Source of the DNA: Bradyrhizobium sp. ORS 285
GTDB taxonomy: Bacteria > Pseudomonadota > Alphaproteobacteria > Rhizobiales > Xanthobacteraceae
Direction of reading: 5' to 3'
Assembly (NCBI RefSeq): GCF_900176205.1
Contig: NZ_LT859959.1
Span: 5,663,001-5,727,000, forward strand
Length of the DNA stretch: 64,000 nucleotides
Both the position numbers and the translations under genes were made by a program. Of the stretch, positions 16,739 to 26,115 are shown piece by piece (positions within the stretch are counted from its first letter, which is position 1; each line of letters starts with the position of its first letter). The notes beneath the pieces were generated by a model. It saw nothing but the letters and a program-made list of their open reading frames with translations. It did not search any database and was not told the DNA's origin.

Positions 16739-17428
16739 TCAGGCTGCGGCAGCGAGATCCATCTTGCGGAAGCGGACCAGCGAGAAGTGGCCAAGCGGCG
16801 GAATCAGGCGACGCTCGACCAGCTCCATGCGCTGCGCGCCGGCGAGCCAGCGCATGTAGCGCGACCAGCCGAACTCGGCGGTGCGGAAGCCGAGCCGGCG
16901 CACCACCGGCTGCAGCGCCTGCTCGATGACGCGGCGCAGGCCGTCATCGGCGCTGACGCGGGTCAGGATGATCAGCTCGCCGCCGGGACGCAGCACGCGG
17001 GCGAACTCGTCGAGCGCGACCTCCGGGTTCGGCACGGCGGTGACGACATATTGCGCCATCACGACGTCGAAGGAATCATCGGGGAAATCGAGGTTTTCGG
17101 CGTCCATCACCGCCAGACCCTCGACATTCTTCAGCCGCTGGTCGGCGACGCGGCGCATCGCCTTGCCGAGCATCGCCTCGGAGATGTCGGTGCCGAACAC
17201 GCGGACATGCGGGGCATAGAGCGGCAGCGAGATGCCGGTGCCGACGCCGACCTCGAGCACGCGGCCGCCCATCTTGTTGGTGGCCGAGATCGCGGCCTTG
17301 CGGCCCTTCTCGAACACGCCGCCGAACACGAGGTCGTAGATCGGCGCCCAACGGTCATAGGCCTGCTCGACCTGCTCGCGATCGAAGTCGAGCTCCCGCG
17401 CGCCGTCGAGCTTCATGGTTTCTGCCAT
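16739..17428 (-). CDS. pmtA: Class I methyltransferase, Rhodobacter-type PmtA-like
   Basis: Predicted 229-residue SAM-dependent methyltransferase. VLEVGVGTGISLPLY is the SAM-binding loop, preceded by YDRWAPIYDLVFG, which is typical of Rhodobacter-type phosphatidylethanolamine N-methyltransferases. LRPGGELIILTRV is motif III. The likely reaction is stepwise methylation of phosphatidylethanolamine to phosphatidylcholine; a psd gene nearby supports this. Related quinone methyltransferases share the fold, so the substrate is likely but not certain. It lies 51 bases downstream of the glycosyltransferase gene. Confidence 0.8.
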   Translation of the reverse strand: MAETMKLDGARELDFDREQVEQAYDRWAPIYDLVFGGVFEKGRKAAISATNKMGGRVLEVGVGTGISLPLYAPHVRVFGTDISEAMLGKAMRRVADQRLKNVEGLAVMDAENLDFPDDSFDVVMAQYVVTAVPNPEVALDEFARVLRPGGELIILTRVSADDGLRRVIEQALQPVVRRLGFRTAEFGWSRYMRWLAGAQRMELVERRLIPPLGHFSLVRFRKMDLAAAA

Positions 17429-17479
17429 CGTTACATCTCACTTGGTTTTGGAATTGATCGAGTGACGTAAAGTTTGCCG

Positions 17480-18535
17480 TCAGCCGCGCACGGCGCTCTG
17501 TCCGGCCAGCACCGGGGTGGGACGAATGACGCGCGACGGCTGCAGCACGGCCAGATTGCCGATGAACTGGCGCGCGCTGTTCTCCCAGGAGCGGTCGAGG
17601 GCGAACGCGCGGCAGGTCTCGCGCGACATCGTCAGCGCCTTCAGACACGCCGCGCGCAGGTCCCAGTCGATCGCGCCGATCGGATGATCGGCGATGACGT
17701 CGAGCGGCCCCGTGACCGGGAACGCCGCCACCGGCGTGCCGCAGGCGAGCGATTCCAACTGCACCACGCCGAATGTATCGGTCAGGCTCGGGAAGACGAA
17801 GACGTCGGCGGCCGCCATGTGGGCGGTCAGGTCCTTGCCCTTCTTCTCGCCGAGGAAATGCGCTGTCGGGAAGCGGCGCTGCAACTCGGCCTTCGCCGGG
17901 CCATCGCCCACTACGACCTTCGAGCCCGGCAGATCGAGCGACAGGAACGCTTCGAGATTCTTCTCGACCGCAACGCGGCCGACAGACAGGAAGATCGGTC
18001 GCGGCAGATCGAGCGCAGCCGGCTCATCGGGATTGAACAGCTTGGTGTCGACGCCGCGCGTCCAGAAGCCGAGCTTCTTGAAGCCGCGCCCTGCGAGCTC
18101 CTGCCGCAGCGAGTTGGTGGCAACCATGGTCATCGCGGCCGCATCGTGGAAGCGGCGCATCACCCAGTAGCCGACCGCGTCGGGAATGCCGGTCCGCACC
18201 GAGACATATTCAGGGAAGCGCGTCGTATAGGACGTGGTGAAGGGCAGGCCGTGGCGCACGCAGTAGCGCCGCACCGACCAGCCGATCGTGCCTTCGGTCG
18301 CGATATGGATGGCGTCGGGCGCAGCCGCCTCGATGCGACGAGCGATCTCGCTCGGTTTGGGGATCGCAAGGCGCAGGCCAGGATAGGTCGGCACGCCGAA
18401 CGACGGAAAGCCTTCCGGCGTGAGGAAGGTGATGTCGGCGCCGAGACCGGCAGCCGCCCGCGACAGCGAAGTGAGCGTGCGCACCACGCCATTGACCTGC
18501 GGGTGCCAGGCGTCGGTAGCGATTAAGATTCGCAT
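17480..18535 (-). CDS. GT4-family glycosyltransferase, probably glycolipid-forming
   Basis: Predicted 351 residues with a two-Rossmann GT-B layout. The N-terminal domain starts with RILIATDAWHPQVNGVVRT, and the C-terminal donor site is FVFPSLTDTFGVVQLESLAC, carrying the family E-x7-E-like motif. FLSVGRVAVEKNLEAFLSLD marks the domain link. The pattern is like the SqdX/SQD2 and mannosyl- or glucosyl-diacylglycerol transferases, which act at the membrane surface. The ATG at 18535 is used; upstream in-frame sequence does not match the family. It is first of a three-gene run with the PmtA-like and Mpo1-like genes. Confidence 0.82.
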   Translation of the reverse strand: MRILIATDAWHPQVNGVVRTLTSLSRAAAGLGADITFLTPEGFPSFGVPTYPGLRLAIPKPSEIARRIEAAAPDAIHIATEGTIGWSVRRYCVRHGLPFTTSYTTRFPEYVSVRTGIPDAVGYWVMRRFHDAAAMTMVATNSLRQELAGRGFKKLGFWTRGVDTKLFNPDEPAALDLPRPIFLSVGRVAVEKNLEAFLSLDLPGSKVVVGDGPAKAELQRRFPTAHFLGEKKGKDLTAHMAAADVFVFPSLTDTFGVVQLESLACGTPVAAFPVTGPLDVIADHPIGAIDWDLRAACLKALTMSRETCRAFALDRSWENSARQFIGNLAVLQPSRVIRPTPVLAGQSAVRG

Positions 18536-18893
18536 AAGGCGATCCGGAAAGTTGCAGCGATTCTGAACAGCCGCAAATTCCGACATTGTTATTTCAGGCG
18601 TGTGACGTCATCGAACTGTCGAAGGTGTTTTTGCCCGCCGGCGGCCGTTTTCCCCGCGATTTGTGGCGCCGTCGCGCGGGCGCTGTCGTGAAACCGTCAT
18701 GAAACAAACGGTTAAGCCGACGAAACCGTTTTGGCTGCACCGCGCAAACGCACCGAAACTTTTCTCCCTTATGAGTTGCAGCATCAGGCGCTCGTCCAAT
18801 GCGCCAATAACAATGATGACAGGCAGCTGATTTTCACCGGTGCCGATCGGACTGACGACGGCACGGCGTCAAATAATCAAACAGGGGACGTCC
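18536..18893. other. Intergenic region without visible gene
   Basis: This divergent gap between the glycosyltransferase and L,D-transpeptidase genes has lower GC toward the transpeptidase side. A CAGGGGAC ribosome-binding stretch precedes the ATG at 18894. I see no ORF worth calling and no repeat. Confidence 0.6.
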
Positions 18894-19592
18894 ATGCTCA
18901 CCTCAGGCAAAGTCCGTTCATCCTCCCATTTTCTGCTTGGTGCGCTGGTCGCAGGCGCCATGATGGCTGCGACTCCGACACGCGCCGCCCCGCCTGCGCC
19001 GCTTCCCTTCCCGTTCCTGCTGCCGCCGCCGGTCGCGACCTATGAGCCGCCTGCGGCCGCGCCGCAGATCATCAATCCGCGCGAGGACGAGGCAACGGCC
19101 TATGAGTTGCCGGCACGTCTGCGTCGCCAGGTCGTGAGCTACGCGACCCGCGAGGCGCCCGGGACAATCGTGATCGATACGCCTAACAAGTATCTGTACT
19201 ACATCACCGGCAACGGCCAAGCGATGCGCTACGGCATCGGCGTCGGTCGCGACGGCTTCACCTGGTCGGGCGTGCAGTCGGTCACCAAGAAGGCGGAGTG
19301 GCCGGATTGGACGCCGCCGCCGGAGATGATTGCGCGTCAGCCTTATCTGCCGCGCCACATGGCCGGCGGCCCGGGCAATCCGCTCGGCGCCCGCGCGATG
19401 TATCTCGGCGGCACCGTCTATCGTATCCACGGCACCAACGCGCCCGAGACGATCGGCACCCATGTGTCATCGGGATGCATTCGCCTGACCAACCAGGACG
19501 TCATCGACCTCTATTCCCGCGTCAATGTCGGCGCCAAGGTGATCGTGCTGCCGATGGAGCGCCGCGCCGATCTCGGCCGCGTGACGCGCTGA
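18894..19592 (+). CDS. L,D-transpeptidase, YkuD family, secreted
   Basis: Predicted 232-residue periplasmic enzyme. It has an N-terminal signal peptide of about 30 residues ending in ATPTRA, then a Pro-rich linker, then a YkuD domain with TIVIDTPNKYLYYI at its start. Catalytic H179 (IHGTN) and C195 (SSGCIRL) are both present with the conserved Arg. Such enzymes make 3-3 crosslinks in peptidoglycan or attach proteins to it. The ATG at 18894 is favoured by the ribosome site just upstream; an earlier Met at 18840 lacks a signal. A second paralogue lies at 57143. Confidence 0.9.
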   Translation: MLTSGKVRSSSHFLLGALVAGAMMAATPTRAAPPAPLPFPFLLPPPVATYEPPAAAPQIINPREDEATAYELPARLRRQVVSYATREAPGTIVIDTPNKYLYYITGNGQAMRYGIGVGRDGFTWSGVQSVTKKAEWPDWTPPPEMIARQPYLPRHMAGGPGNPLGARAMYLGGTVYRIHGTNAPETIGTHVSSGCIRLTNQDVIDLYSRVNVGAKVIVLPMERRADLGRVTR

Positions 19593-19622
19593 GCCCCTCT
19601 TTTTTCTGATCCTCCCTGACTG

Positions 19623-19660
19623 GACCGCCGTGGCCCATAAGCCCCGGCGGTCACTTCTTT
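19623..19660 (+). terminator. Rho-independent-like terminator after L,D-transpeptidase
   Basis: The stem GACCGCCG/CGGCGGTC has a 14-base loop, followed by the T-rich ACTTCTTTG. It lies 30 bases after the stop codon. Confidence 0.6.
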
Positions 19661-19831
19661 GCGTGCCCTGCCCCGTTCACCATCACGGCTGATTGATGGC
19701 TACCTGCTTCGTTCGCTGCCCTGGCGCGCCTCCGTCCGGCCCTGTAAGCTCGGCAATCTTGTATTAACCGCGTTTTCGCCCGCGCCCGGCAGCAGCCGGC
19801 ACGTGGGCGGCTGGAGTCCGTGGAATCCGAC

Positions 19832-21469
19832 ATGAACCTTCCGACGCCCCGACCGGATTGGCAGGGCAAGCCTCACCCGCTCGCCCCGAGAACGCAGCCC
19901 CCGCCGCGGCGCTCGCCGCCACGGCTGCGGCTGATCCTGATCGGCGCCGCCGGCCTCGCCGCCCTCGTGCTGATCGGCATCATCGCGTGGGAGGTCTTTC
20001 TGTTCTCGGGCAGCACGCCGGCGCCGCAGCTCACTCAGCTGCCGCCGCTGCCGCCGGCCACGCGCAATTCGATCATGATGGCGCCGGTCTCGATCTCGCT
20101 CGGTGCCATCCGGGACGCCGCCGAGAAGGCGACCCCGCGCAATTTCTCCGGCAAGGCCGATAATCCCGTCAGCCAGATCCTGCAGAACGCCGATATCGGC
20201 TGGACGGTCAACCGCGGCGCTATCGCCGCGACCGGCACCCAGGATACGCTGTCGTTGGCGACACCGCTGTCGGGCCGGCTGAACGTCACGGGCTCGCTGT
20301 CGTCCAAAGCCACCGGCGCGATCGGCGACGCCCTCGGCGGCCTGCTCGGCTCCGACGCCGCCAAGCAGATCGGCGGTATCAACATCAAGAATTTGAACGC
20401 CACCGCCGACATCAAGGGCAATGTCCTGATCGCGATGCGGCCGCGGCTGGCGACCTCCTGGTATGTCGAGCCGAACTTCTCCGCCCAGGTCAATCTCGGC
20501 GACACCGCGCTCACGGTGGCCGGCGCCCGGGTCAACGTACCGGCGCAGATGAAGCCGGTGATCGACAAGACCGTGAATGATCAGCTCGCCGTGCTCAGCG
20601 ACCGGCTGCGCAAGGACCCGACGATGAAGCGCAACGCGCAGGCGCAATGGGCCCGCGCCTGCCGCTCGGTGCCGCTGCAGGGCACCGCCCCCGGCCTCCC
20701 CGCCGTCTGGCTCGAGATCAAGCCGACGCGGGCGCTCGCGGCCCAGCCCGTCATCGACTCCAACATCGCCAGCATCACGATCGGCATCGAGGCGGAAACG
20801 AAGGTGACGGCGGCGGAGACCAAGCCGGTGTGTCCCTTCCCCGAAAAGCTCACGATCATTCCGCCGACGGCCGGCGGCATCAACGTCGCGGTTCCGATCG
20901 ACGTGCCCTTCACTGAACTCAACAAGCTGGTCGATTCGCAACTCGCAGGGAGGACCTTCCCCGAGGACGGCTCCGGTCCCGTCGCGGTAACCGTCAAGCA
21001 TGCCACCGTCGTGCCCTCCGGCAACCGCCTGCTCATTTCGCTCCAGGTCAAGGGCAAGGAGAAAGAGAGCTTCTTCGGCCTCGGCGCCGACGCGACGGTG
21101 CATATCTGGGGCCGCCCGATGATCGACCAGGCGCAGCAGATCCTGCGTCTCTCCGACCTGCAGCTCGCCGTCGAATCGGATGCCGCTTTCGGCCTGCTCG
21201 GCGCCGCCGCCCGCGCCGCCGTGCCCCATCTGCAACGCGCCTTGATGGAGCGTTCCGTGATCGACCTGAAGCCGTTCGCCGACAATGTCCGCGAGAAGAT
21301 CGCCACCGCGATCGCCGAGCTGCAGAAGAACGAGAACGGCATCCGCGTCGATACCGACGTCAACAACCTGGCCCTGACCGACATCGCCTTCGACACGACG
21401 ACGCTGCGCGTGATCGCCACGGCCGAGGGCACCATGACGGTGCGGGTGAATTCGCTGCCGGCGCTCTAA
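19832..21469 (+). CDS. DUF4403 family membrane-anchored protein
   Basis: Predicted 545 residues. After a Pro/Arg-rich cytoplasmic start, one membrane helix (about residues 33-55) precedes a large periplasmic region. The sequence has long alternating beta pattern and matches DUF4403, a family of predicted periplasmic proteins of unknown role with possible lipid-binding folds. The paired blocks SISLGAIRDAAEKATP and DVPFTELNKLVDSQL suggest an internal duplication. The ATG at 19832 is chosen over a GTG at 19820. It is a single gene with a dispersed repeat directly after its stop. Confidence 0.8.
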   Translation: MNLPTPRPDWQGKPHPLAPRTQPPPRRSPPRLRLILIGAAGLAALVLIGIIAWEVFLFSGSTPAPQLTQLPPLPPATRNSIMMAPVSISLGAIRDAAEKATPRNFSGKADNPVSQILQNADIGWTVNRGAIAATGTQDTLSLATPLSGRLNVTGSLSSKATGAIGDALGGLLGSDAAKQIGGINIKNLNATADIKGNVLIAMRPRLATSWYVEPNFSAQVNLGDTALTVAGARVNVPAQMKPVIDKTVNDQLAVLSDRLRKDPTMKRNAQAQWARACRSVPLQGTAPGLPAVWLEIKPTRALAAQPVIDSNIASITIGIEAETKVTAAETKPVCPFPEKLTIIPPTAGGINVAVPIDVPFTELNKLVDSQLAGRTFPEDGSGPVAVTVKHATVVPSGNRLLISLQVKGKEKESFFGLGADATVHIWGRPMIDQAQQILRLSDLQLAVESDAAFGLLGAAARAAVPHLQRALMERSVIDLKPFADNVREKIATAIAELQKNENGIRVDTDVNNLALTDIAFDTTTLRVIATAEGTMTVRVNSLPAL

Positions 21470-21534
21470 AGCATGATCCGGAAGAGTGCGCAGCGGTTCT
21501 CCGAAAAGATCATGCGCAAACAACAACCTAAAGC
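21468..21534. repeat. Dispersed palindromic repeat with GCATGATC ends
   Basis: AAAGCATGATCCGGAAGAGT and ctccgaaaagatcatgcg form an imperfect inverted repeat of about 45 bases, followed by AACCTAAAGCACGATG, which begins what looks like a second half-unit. I recall this as a common short palindrome in Rhizobiales genomes; that is memory and not a search. Confidence 0.65.
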
Positions 21535-21672
21535 ACGATGACGGTTCGTCCTGATCTCCTCGCGCTCTCGTCCGAAACCTTTCGCAACCGTCCCATGCGC
21601 CGACTTGCTTTGCAGGGCGCAGCAAGGCAGCTAGAACTCTCCCACTAACAACAACAATCTCGGGAGAAACAT

Positions 21673-22884
21673 ATGAGACCCTTGGCACAAACCGCCGCTG
21701 CAGCCATCGCGCTGGCAGCCCTCTGCGGAACCGCATCTGCCCAGACGATCTCGGACGATATCGTCAAGATCGGCGTGCTCACGGACATGTCGAGCCTTTA
21801 TGCGGACGCCACCGGCAAGGGCTCGCTTGCGGCCGTGCAGATGGCGGTCGAGGATTACGGCGGCAAGGTCAAGGGCAAGAAGGTCGAGGTGGTCTCCGCC
21901 GACCACCAGAACAAGCCTGACGTCGGCGTCAACATCGCCCGCAACTGGTATGACAATGAGAAGGTCGATGCCATCTTCGACGTGCCGACCTCCTCGGTGG
22001 CGCTGCCGATCTCGGCGCTGACGCGCGAGAAGAACAAGATCCACATCAATTCCGGCGGCGGTTCGTCCGACATCACCGGCACGCAATGCTCGCCGAATAC
22101 CGTGCACTGGACCTACGACACCTATGCGCTGTCGAACGTCGCCGGCAAGGCGATGGTCAAGCGCGGCGAGGACACCTGGTTCTTCATCACCGCGGACTAC
22201 GCATTCGGCCAGGCGCTGGAACGCGATGCCGCCAACGTCGTCAAGGAGGCCGGCGGCAAGGTGCTCGGCGATGTCCGGCATCCCTTGAACTCGTCGGACT
22301 TCTCGTCCTTCGTGCTGCAGGCACAGGCCTCCAAGGCCAAGGTCGTGGGCCTGGCGAATGCCGGCGGCGACACCCAGAACGCGCTGAAGCAGGCTGCCGA
22401 ATTCGGCCTGGCGCAGAGCGGCCAGAAGATGATCGCGCTGCTGATGGAGATCACTGACGTGCATTCGCTGGGGATCAAGTCGACATCAGGCCTGATCGTC
22501 ACCGATGCATTCTACTGGGACATGAACGACGAGACCCGCGCCTTCTCGAAGCGCTTCAACGAGAAGGTCGGACACATGCCGACCATGATCCAGGCCGGCC
22601 TCTACTCCGCGACCATGCATTACCTCAAAGCCATCGAGGCGATCGGAACCGACGAGGCGCCGAAGGTGATGGAGCAGATGCGCGCGATGCCGGTGAACGA
22701 CTTCTTCGCCAAGAACGGCAAGATCCGCATCGACGGCCGCATGGTCCACGACATGTACCTGTTCGAGGTCAAGAAGCCCGAGGAATCGAAGAGCGACTGG
22801 GATCTCTACAAGCTGATCGCGACCGTCCCGGGCGACGAAGCCTTCCGCCCGCTCGACAAGGGCGGCTGCCCCCTGGTCAAGTAG
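21673..22884 (+). CDS. ABC transporter substrate-binding protein, branched-chain amino-acid type
   Basis: Predicted 403-residue periplasmic binding protein of the Peripla_BP_6 family. It has a signal peptide with cleavage near GTASAQ. The mature part starts with IVKIGVLTDMSSLYADATGK, the usual ligand-loop region, and a TSSVALPISALTREK segment follows. No permease or ATPase genes adjoin it, so its partners lie elsewhere. Homologues bind leucine, amides, aromatic acids or urea; the ligand here cannot be told. Confidence 0.9.
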   Translation: MRPLAQTAAAAIALAALCGTASAQTISDDIVKIGVLTDMSSLYADATGKGSLAAVQMAVEDYGGKVKGKKVEVVSADHQNKPDVGVNIARNWYDNEKVDAIFDVPTSSVALPISALTREKNKIHINSGGGSSDITGTQCSPNTVHWTYDTYALSNVAGKAMVKRGEDTWFFITADYAFGQALERDAANVVKEAGGKVLGDVRHPLNSSDFSSFVLQAQASKAKVVGLANAGGDTQNALKQAAEFGLAQSGQKMIALLMEITDVHSLGIKSTSGLIVTDAFYWDMNDETRAFSKRFNEKVGHMPTMIQAGLYSATMHYLKAIEAIGTDEAPKVMEQMRAMPVNDFFAKNGKIRIDGRMVHDMYLFEVKKPEESKSDWDLYKLIATVPGDEAFRPLDKGGCPLVK

Positions 22885-22924
22885 GAAGAGCTCCTTGTCG
22901 CCGCAGCGAGACTGCGCAATACAG

Positions 22925-23083
22925 TGCCCTCTCCCCTTGTGGGAGAGGGCATCGCCGGCTCATCCAATTGCTCGGTTGGGTGAGAGGTCTCTCTCAACGA
23001 GCACACACGTGGAGAGAGACCCCTCACCCAACCGAATCTGCTCCACCTTCCTACATGCCCTCTCCCACAAGGGGAGAGGGCGC
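22925..23083. repeat. About 160-base mirror palindrome, type C
   Basis: The outer arms are CCCTCTCCCCTTGTGGGAGA and its reverse complement near 23057-23080. The inner arms are CTCGGTTGGGTGAGAGGTCT and AGACCCCTCACCCAACCG around a short variable loop near 23000-23010. Each outer arm also forms its own hairpin. Related copies lie at 34030 and 38641. It occupies most of the 428-base gap before the response-regulator gene. Confidence 0.85.
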
Positions 23084-23312
23084 AATAACAACCATTGCAT
23101 GGTTCTACATTCCGCCGGGCACTCCCAGGTAGCCCGATGCAGCCGCCTCCCACCACAGCACCTCTGCCCTCCGTATCGCGCTTGACGTCCCCACATCAAA
23201 GCCGCAACACGGGGTGTAGACGGTGTCCACGCCTTGCCGGACGTTGCCGCTCAGGAAACATTCCGTAACAAAAAACTTCGCAAAAGGCCGCGATTCTAGG
23301 TCAATTGAAATC

Positions 23313-24053
23313 ATGGCCCAGACACAACCCCACATCCTGGTCGTCGAGGACGACCGCGAGACGCGGACGCTGATCGCGAAATATCTGCGTAATAATGCCT
23401 GCAACGTGACGACCGCGACCGACGGCCGCGAGATGACCCGGATCATGGGTGATCACCGCATCGACCTGCTGATCCTCGACGTGATGCTGCCCGGCGAGGA
23501 CGGCCTCACCCTTTGCCGCAAGCTGCGCGCGGAATCGCAGGTGCCGATCATCATGCTCACCGCGCGCGGCGAGGACGTCGATCGCATTCTCGGCCTCGAG
23601 ATGGGCGCCGACGACTATCTCCCGAAGCCGTTCAATCCGCGCGAGCTGCTCGCCCGCATCAATGCCGTGCTGCGCCGGCAGGCGGCGGCGATGACCGCGA
23701 GCGCCACCGAAGGCGCGACCGCGCTGTGCTTCCTCGGCTGGAGGATCGATTTCCGCCTGCGCGAGCTGCGCAATCCCGAAGGGGCCCGCGTGGCCATGAC
23801 CAGCGCCGAGTTCGATCTGCTGCGCACCTTCTGCGAGCGGCCGGGCCGCGTGCTGTCGCGTGACAGTCTGCTCGACCTGACGCAAGGCCGCAGCGCCGGC
23901 TCGTTCGAACGCTCGATCGACGTTCTCGTCAGCCGCATCCGCCGCAAGATCGAGCCGGATCCGCAGGAGGCCACGATGATCAAGACCGTGCGGTCCGGCG
24001 GCTACATGTTCACGCCTGTCGTCGAGGTGGTGACGGCGCCGCAGAGCCATTGA
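23313..24053 (+). CDS. OmpR-family response regulator
   Basis: Predicted 246 residues. The receiver domain has E12-D13-D14, phosphoacceptor D56 in LLILDVMLPG, and the Lys in YLPKPFNPRE. The C-terminal winged-helix domain ends in RIRRKIEPDPQEATMIKTVR with GGYMF, as in OmpR/PhoB. The ATG at 23313 is chosen because the upstream in-frame extension has no homology. The histidine kinase gene follows after 25 bases, so they form a two-component operon. Confidence 0.93.
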   Translation: MAQTQPHILVVEDDRETRTLIAKYLRNNACNVTTATDGREMTRIMGDHRIDLLILDVMLPGEDGLTLCRKLRAESQVPIIMLTARGEDVDRILGLEMGADDYLPKPFNPRELLARINAVLRRQAAAMTASATEGATALCFLGWRIDFRLRELRNPEGARVAMTSAEFDLLRTFCERPGRVLSRDSLLDLTQGRSAGSFERSIDVLVSRIRRKIEPDPQEATMIKTVRSGGYMFTPVVEVVTAPQSH

Positions 24054-24078
24054 TCGGCCGAATTGGGACAGGCTCGTG

Positions 24079-25464
24079 ATGACGTCGATCGGCTTTCTCA
24101 ACCTGAAGGGAATCCGCGGCCAGATCACGGCGCTGGTGGCCATCTCGATCGTGGCGCTGCACGCCATCATCACGGCGACGTTCCTGATCTATCGCGCCGA
24201 ACAGCCCGAGCAGGAGAACGAGGCCGGGCCGTTCCAGCTCACGACCGCCGTCCGCATTCTCGGACGGGCTCCGACCGACGAACGGCCGCGGCTGATCGCC
24301 GATATCGCGCGTGCCTATCCGGAATTTCAGCTCGCCCCCTATGCGGGTCCAGTGCCGGCCGATGCCGGCCGCTTGCGTGAGCCGCCCGGCGCCGACGCTC
24401 GCCCCGTCCCACCGGACATCGCCGAGGGGCGGCCGCACGGTCCAGGCGGCTTTCGTGGCCTTGGCCCGGGCTTTCGCGTCTTCATGCCGCCACCGGGCTC
24501 GCCGGTGCGCCACGTCATCTTCGCGCTGCCGGACGGCGAGATGGTCTCGGCCCGGATGACCGACCGGCCGCACCGGCCGCCATTCTGGGGCGCTCCCTGG
24601 CTGACCACGATCATGTTCGCGCTGATCAGCACCACCCTGCTCGGCCTGTGGGCGGCACGCGCGCTGACATCGCCGCTGTCGAGCTTCGCCAAGGCGGCCG
24701 AGAATTTCAGCCTCGATGGCGACGCCCCCGCTCTGCCCGAGCGCGGTCCGGAGGAGATCCGCTCGCTGGCGCGCGCGCTGAACCGGATGCGCCAGCGCAT
24801 CACCGCGCTGATGAACGACCGCACCAAGATGCTGGCGGCGATCAGCCATGACCTGCGCACGCCGCTGACGCGCATGCGGCTACGCTGCGAATTCGTCGAC
24901 GATGAGCTGCAGCGCAGCCGCATGCTCGCCGACCTCGATCAGATGCATGCGATGCTCGGCTCGGTGCTGTCCTTCCTGCGCAACGGCCGCAAGCTGGAGC
25001 CGATGACGCTGGTGGACATTGCGAGCATCCTTCAGCTGGTCGCCGACCAGTTCGCGGATGTCGGACACAATGTCGGCTATGTCGGTCCGGCGCATGCCAT
25101 GGCCACCGTCCGGCCGGACGACATGATGCGCTCGGTAACCAACCTGGTGGAGAATGCCGTCAAATACGGCACCGAGACCATCATCCGCCTGACTATCCAG
25201 GGCCAGGGGCTCGTCATCGACGTCGAGGACAATGGGCCCGGCATCAGCGATGCGCGCAAGCCCGATATGCTGGAGCCGTTCGTGCGCGGCGATGATGCCC
25301 GCAACATGGACGAAGCCACCGGCTTCGGCCTCGGCCTGTCGATCGCGAAGGCGATCGTCCAGGCTCATGGCGGCGAGTTGTCGCTGCATGACCGCAAGCC
25401 GAACGGACTGATTGCGCGCATCGAGCTGCCGCTCAGCAAGTCGCATCTTCGACCGGCGGCATGA
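24079..25464 (+). CDS. EnvZ-like sensor histidine kinase
   Basis: Predicted 461-residue inner-membrane kinase. Two membrane helices (about residues 15-40 and 170-195) enclose a periplasmic domain with a Pro/Gly/Arg-rich stretch (about residues 90-145). A HAMP segment follows, then the H-box AAISHDLRTPLTRMRLRCEF with H257, the N-box NLVENAVKYG, DNGPGI, and GFGLGLSIAKAI. It is expected to phosphorylate the regulator encoded upstream. The signal is unknown. A GTG at 24076 is an alternative start. Confidence 0.92.
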   Translation: MTSIGFLNLKGIRGQITALVAISIVALHAIITATFLIYRAEQPEQENEAGPFQLTTAVRILGRAPTDERPRLIADIARAYPEFQLAPYAGPVPADAGRLREPPGADARPVPPDIAEGRPHGPGGFRGLGPGFRVFMPPPGSPVRHVIFALPDGEMVSARMTDRPHRPPFWGAPWLTTIMFALISTTLLGLWAARALTSPLSSFAKAAENFSLDGDAPALPERGPEEIRSLARALNRMRQRITALMNDRTKMLAAISHDLRTPLTRMRLRCEFVDDELQRSRMLADLDQMHAMLGSVLSFLRNGRKLEPMTLVDIASILQLVADQFADVGHNVGYVGPAHAMATVRPDDMMRSVTNLVENAVKYGTETIIRLTIQGQGLVIDVEDNGPGISDARKPDMLEPFVRGDDARNMDEATGFGLGLSIAKAIVQAHGGELSLHDRKPNGLIARIELPLSKSHLRPAA

Positions 25465-25539
25465 CGCGCGAACGCGCCCGGACGAATCCGGGCGCGCCGC
25501 ATCCAGATAGGTATCGACTGGCCGTGAGGCCGAGGCCGA

Positions 25540-26082
25540 TTACTCCGAGTACTTGAACTCGGGCATCGACTTCAGCTGATCCTTGGTGGCGTTGATCATC
25601 GCATGGTCGGGATACCAGCGGCTCTTCGAGGAGCTCATCGAGGACGACGACGAAGTGCCGGTGGCCGCGCCGGTCGTGGTGGTGGAGGCCGGCGGGTTGG
25701 TCGACGACGTCGTGCCCGAGGCCGGGGCGTTGGACGCGGTGTTCGACTGCACCGGCTGATCCGAGAACTTCACCTGGTCGAACGAGACGGCGACGAGGTG
25801 CTCGCCCATGCCGAGGAAGCCGCCGACGCCGATCACGACGCCCTTGACGTTGCCGCTCTTGTCGACCAGCAGGTCGTCGATCGAGCCGACATTCTCATTG
25901 TTGTTGTTGTAGACCTTCACGCCGACCAGCTTCGAGCTGCGCCAGTCACCCTGGTAGGACGCCGCGGTGGTGTCGCTCTTGATCGTGGTGCTGGTCGTGG
26001 TCGAGGTGCTCTCGGCAGCGAAAGCCGCGGTTGCGAGCAGCAGGGAACCGGCAAGGCCGGCCGCAACAGTCTTCATCACCAT
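25540..26082 (-). CDS. Secreted PRC-barrel domain protein
   Basis: Predicted 180 residues: a signal peptide (MVMKTVAAGLAGSLLLATA), a Ser/Thr-rich stretch, a PRC-barrel-like domain (about residues 45-110; VGVKVYNNNNENVGSIDDLL is typical), then a Thr/Ala/Ser-rich low-complexity linker and a short C-terminal tail. Such proteins are common in rhizobia and often stress-related; the biochemical role is unknown. GGAG lies nine bases upstream of the ATG at 26082, which decides the start. A candidate EcfG-type promoter lies at 26116-26140. Confidence 0.82.
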   Translation of the reverse strand: MVMKTVAAGLAGSLLLATAAFAAESTSTTTSTTIKSDTTAASYQGDWRSSKLVGVKVYNNNNENVGSIDDLLVDKSGNVKGVVIGVGGFLGMGEHLVAVSFDQVKFSDQPVQSNTASNAPASGTTSSTNPPASTTTTGAATGTSSSSSMSSSKSRWYPDHAMINATKDQLKSMPEFKYSE

Positions 26083-26115
26083 GTGGTGTCTCCTCTCAGT
26101 GAATGGTGACGAGAG

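Noticed and set aside
19700..21736. Minus-strand open frame of 678 codons opposite the DUF4403 gene
   Set aside because: The plus-strand frame has a membrane helix and family match; the minus frame has only Arg/Gly/Asp-rich sequence.
22925..23083. Repeat resembling a CRISPR unit
   Set aside because: It is a single fold-back palindrome without regularly spaced direct repeats or spacers, and no cas gene is in the window.
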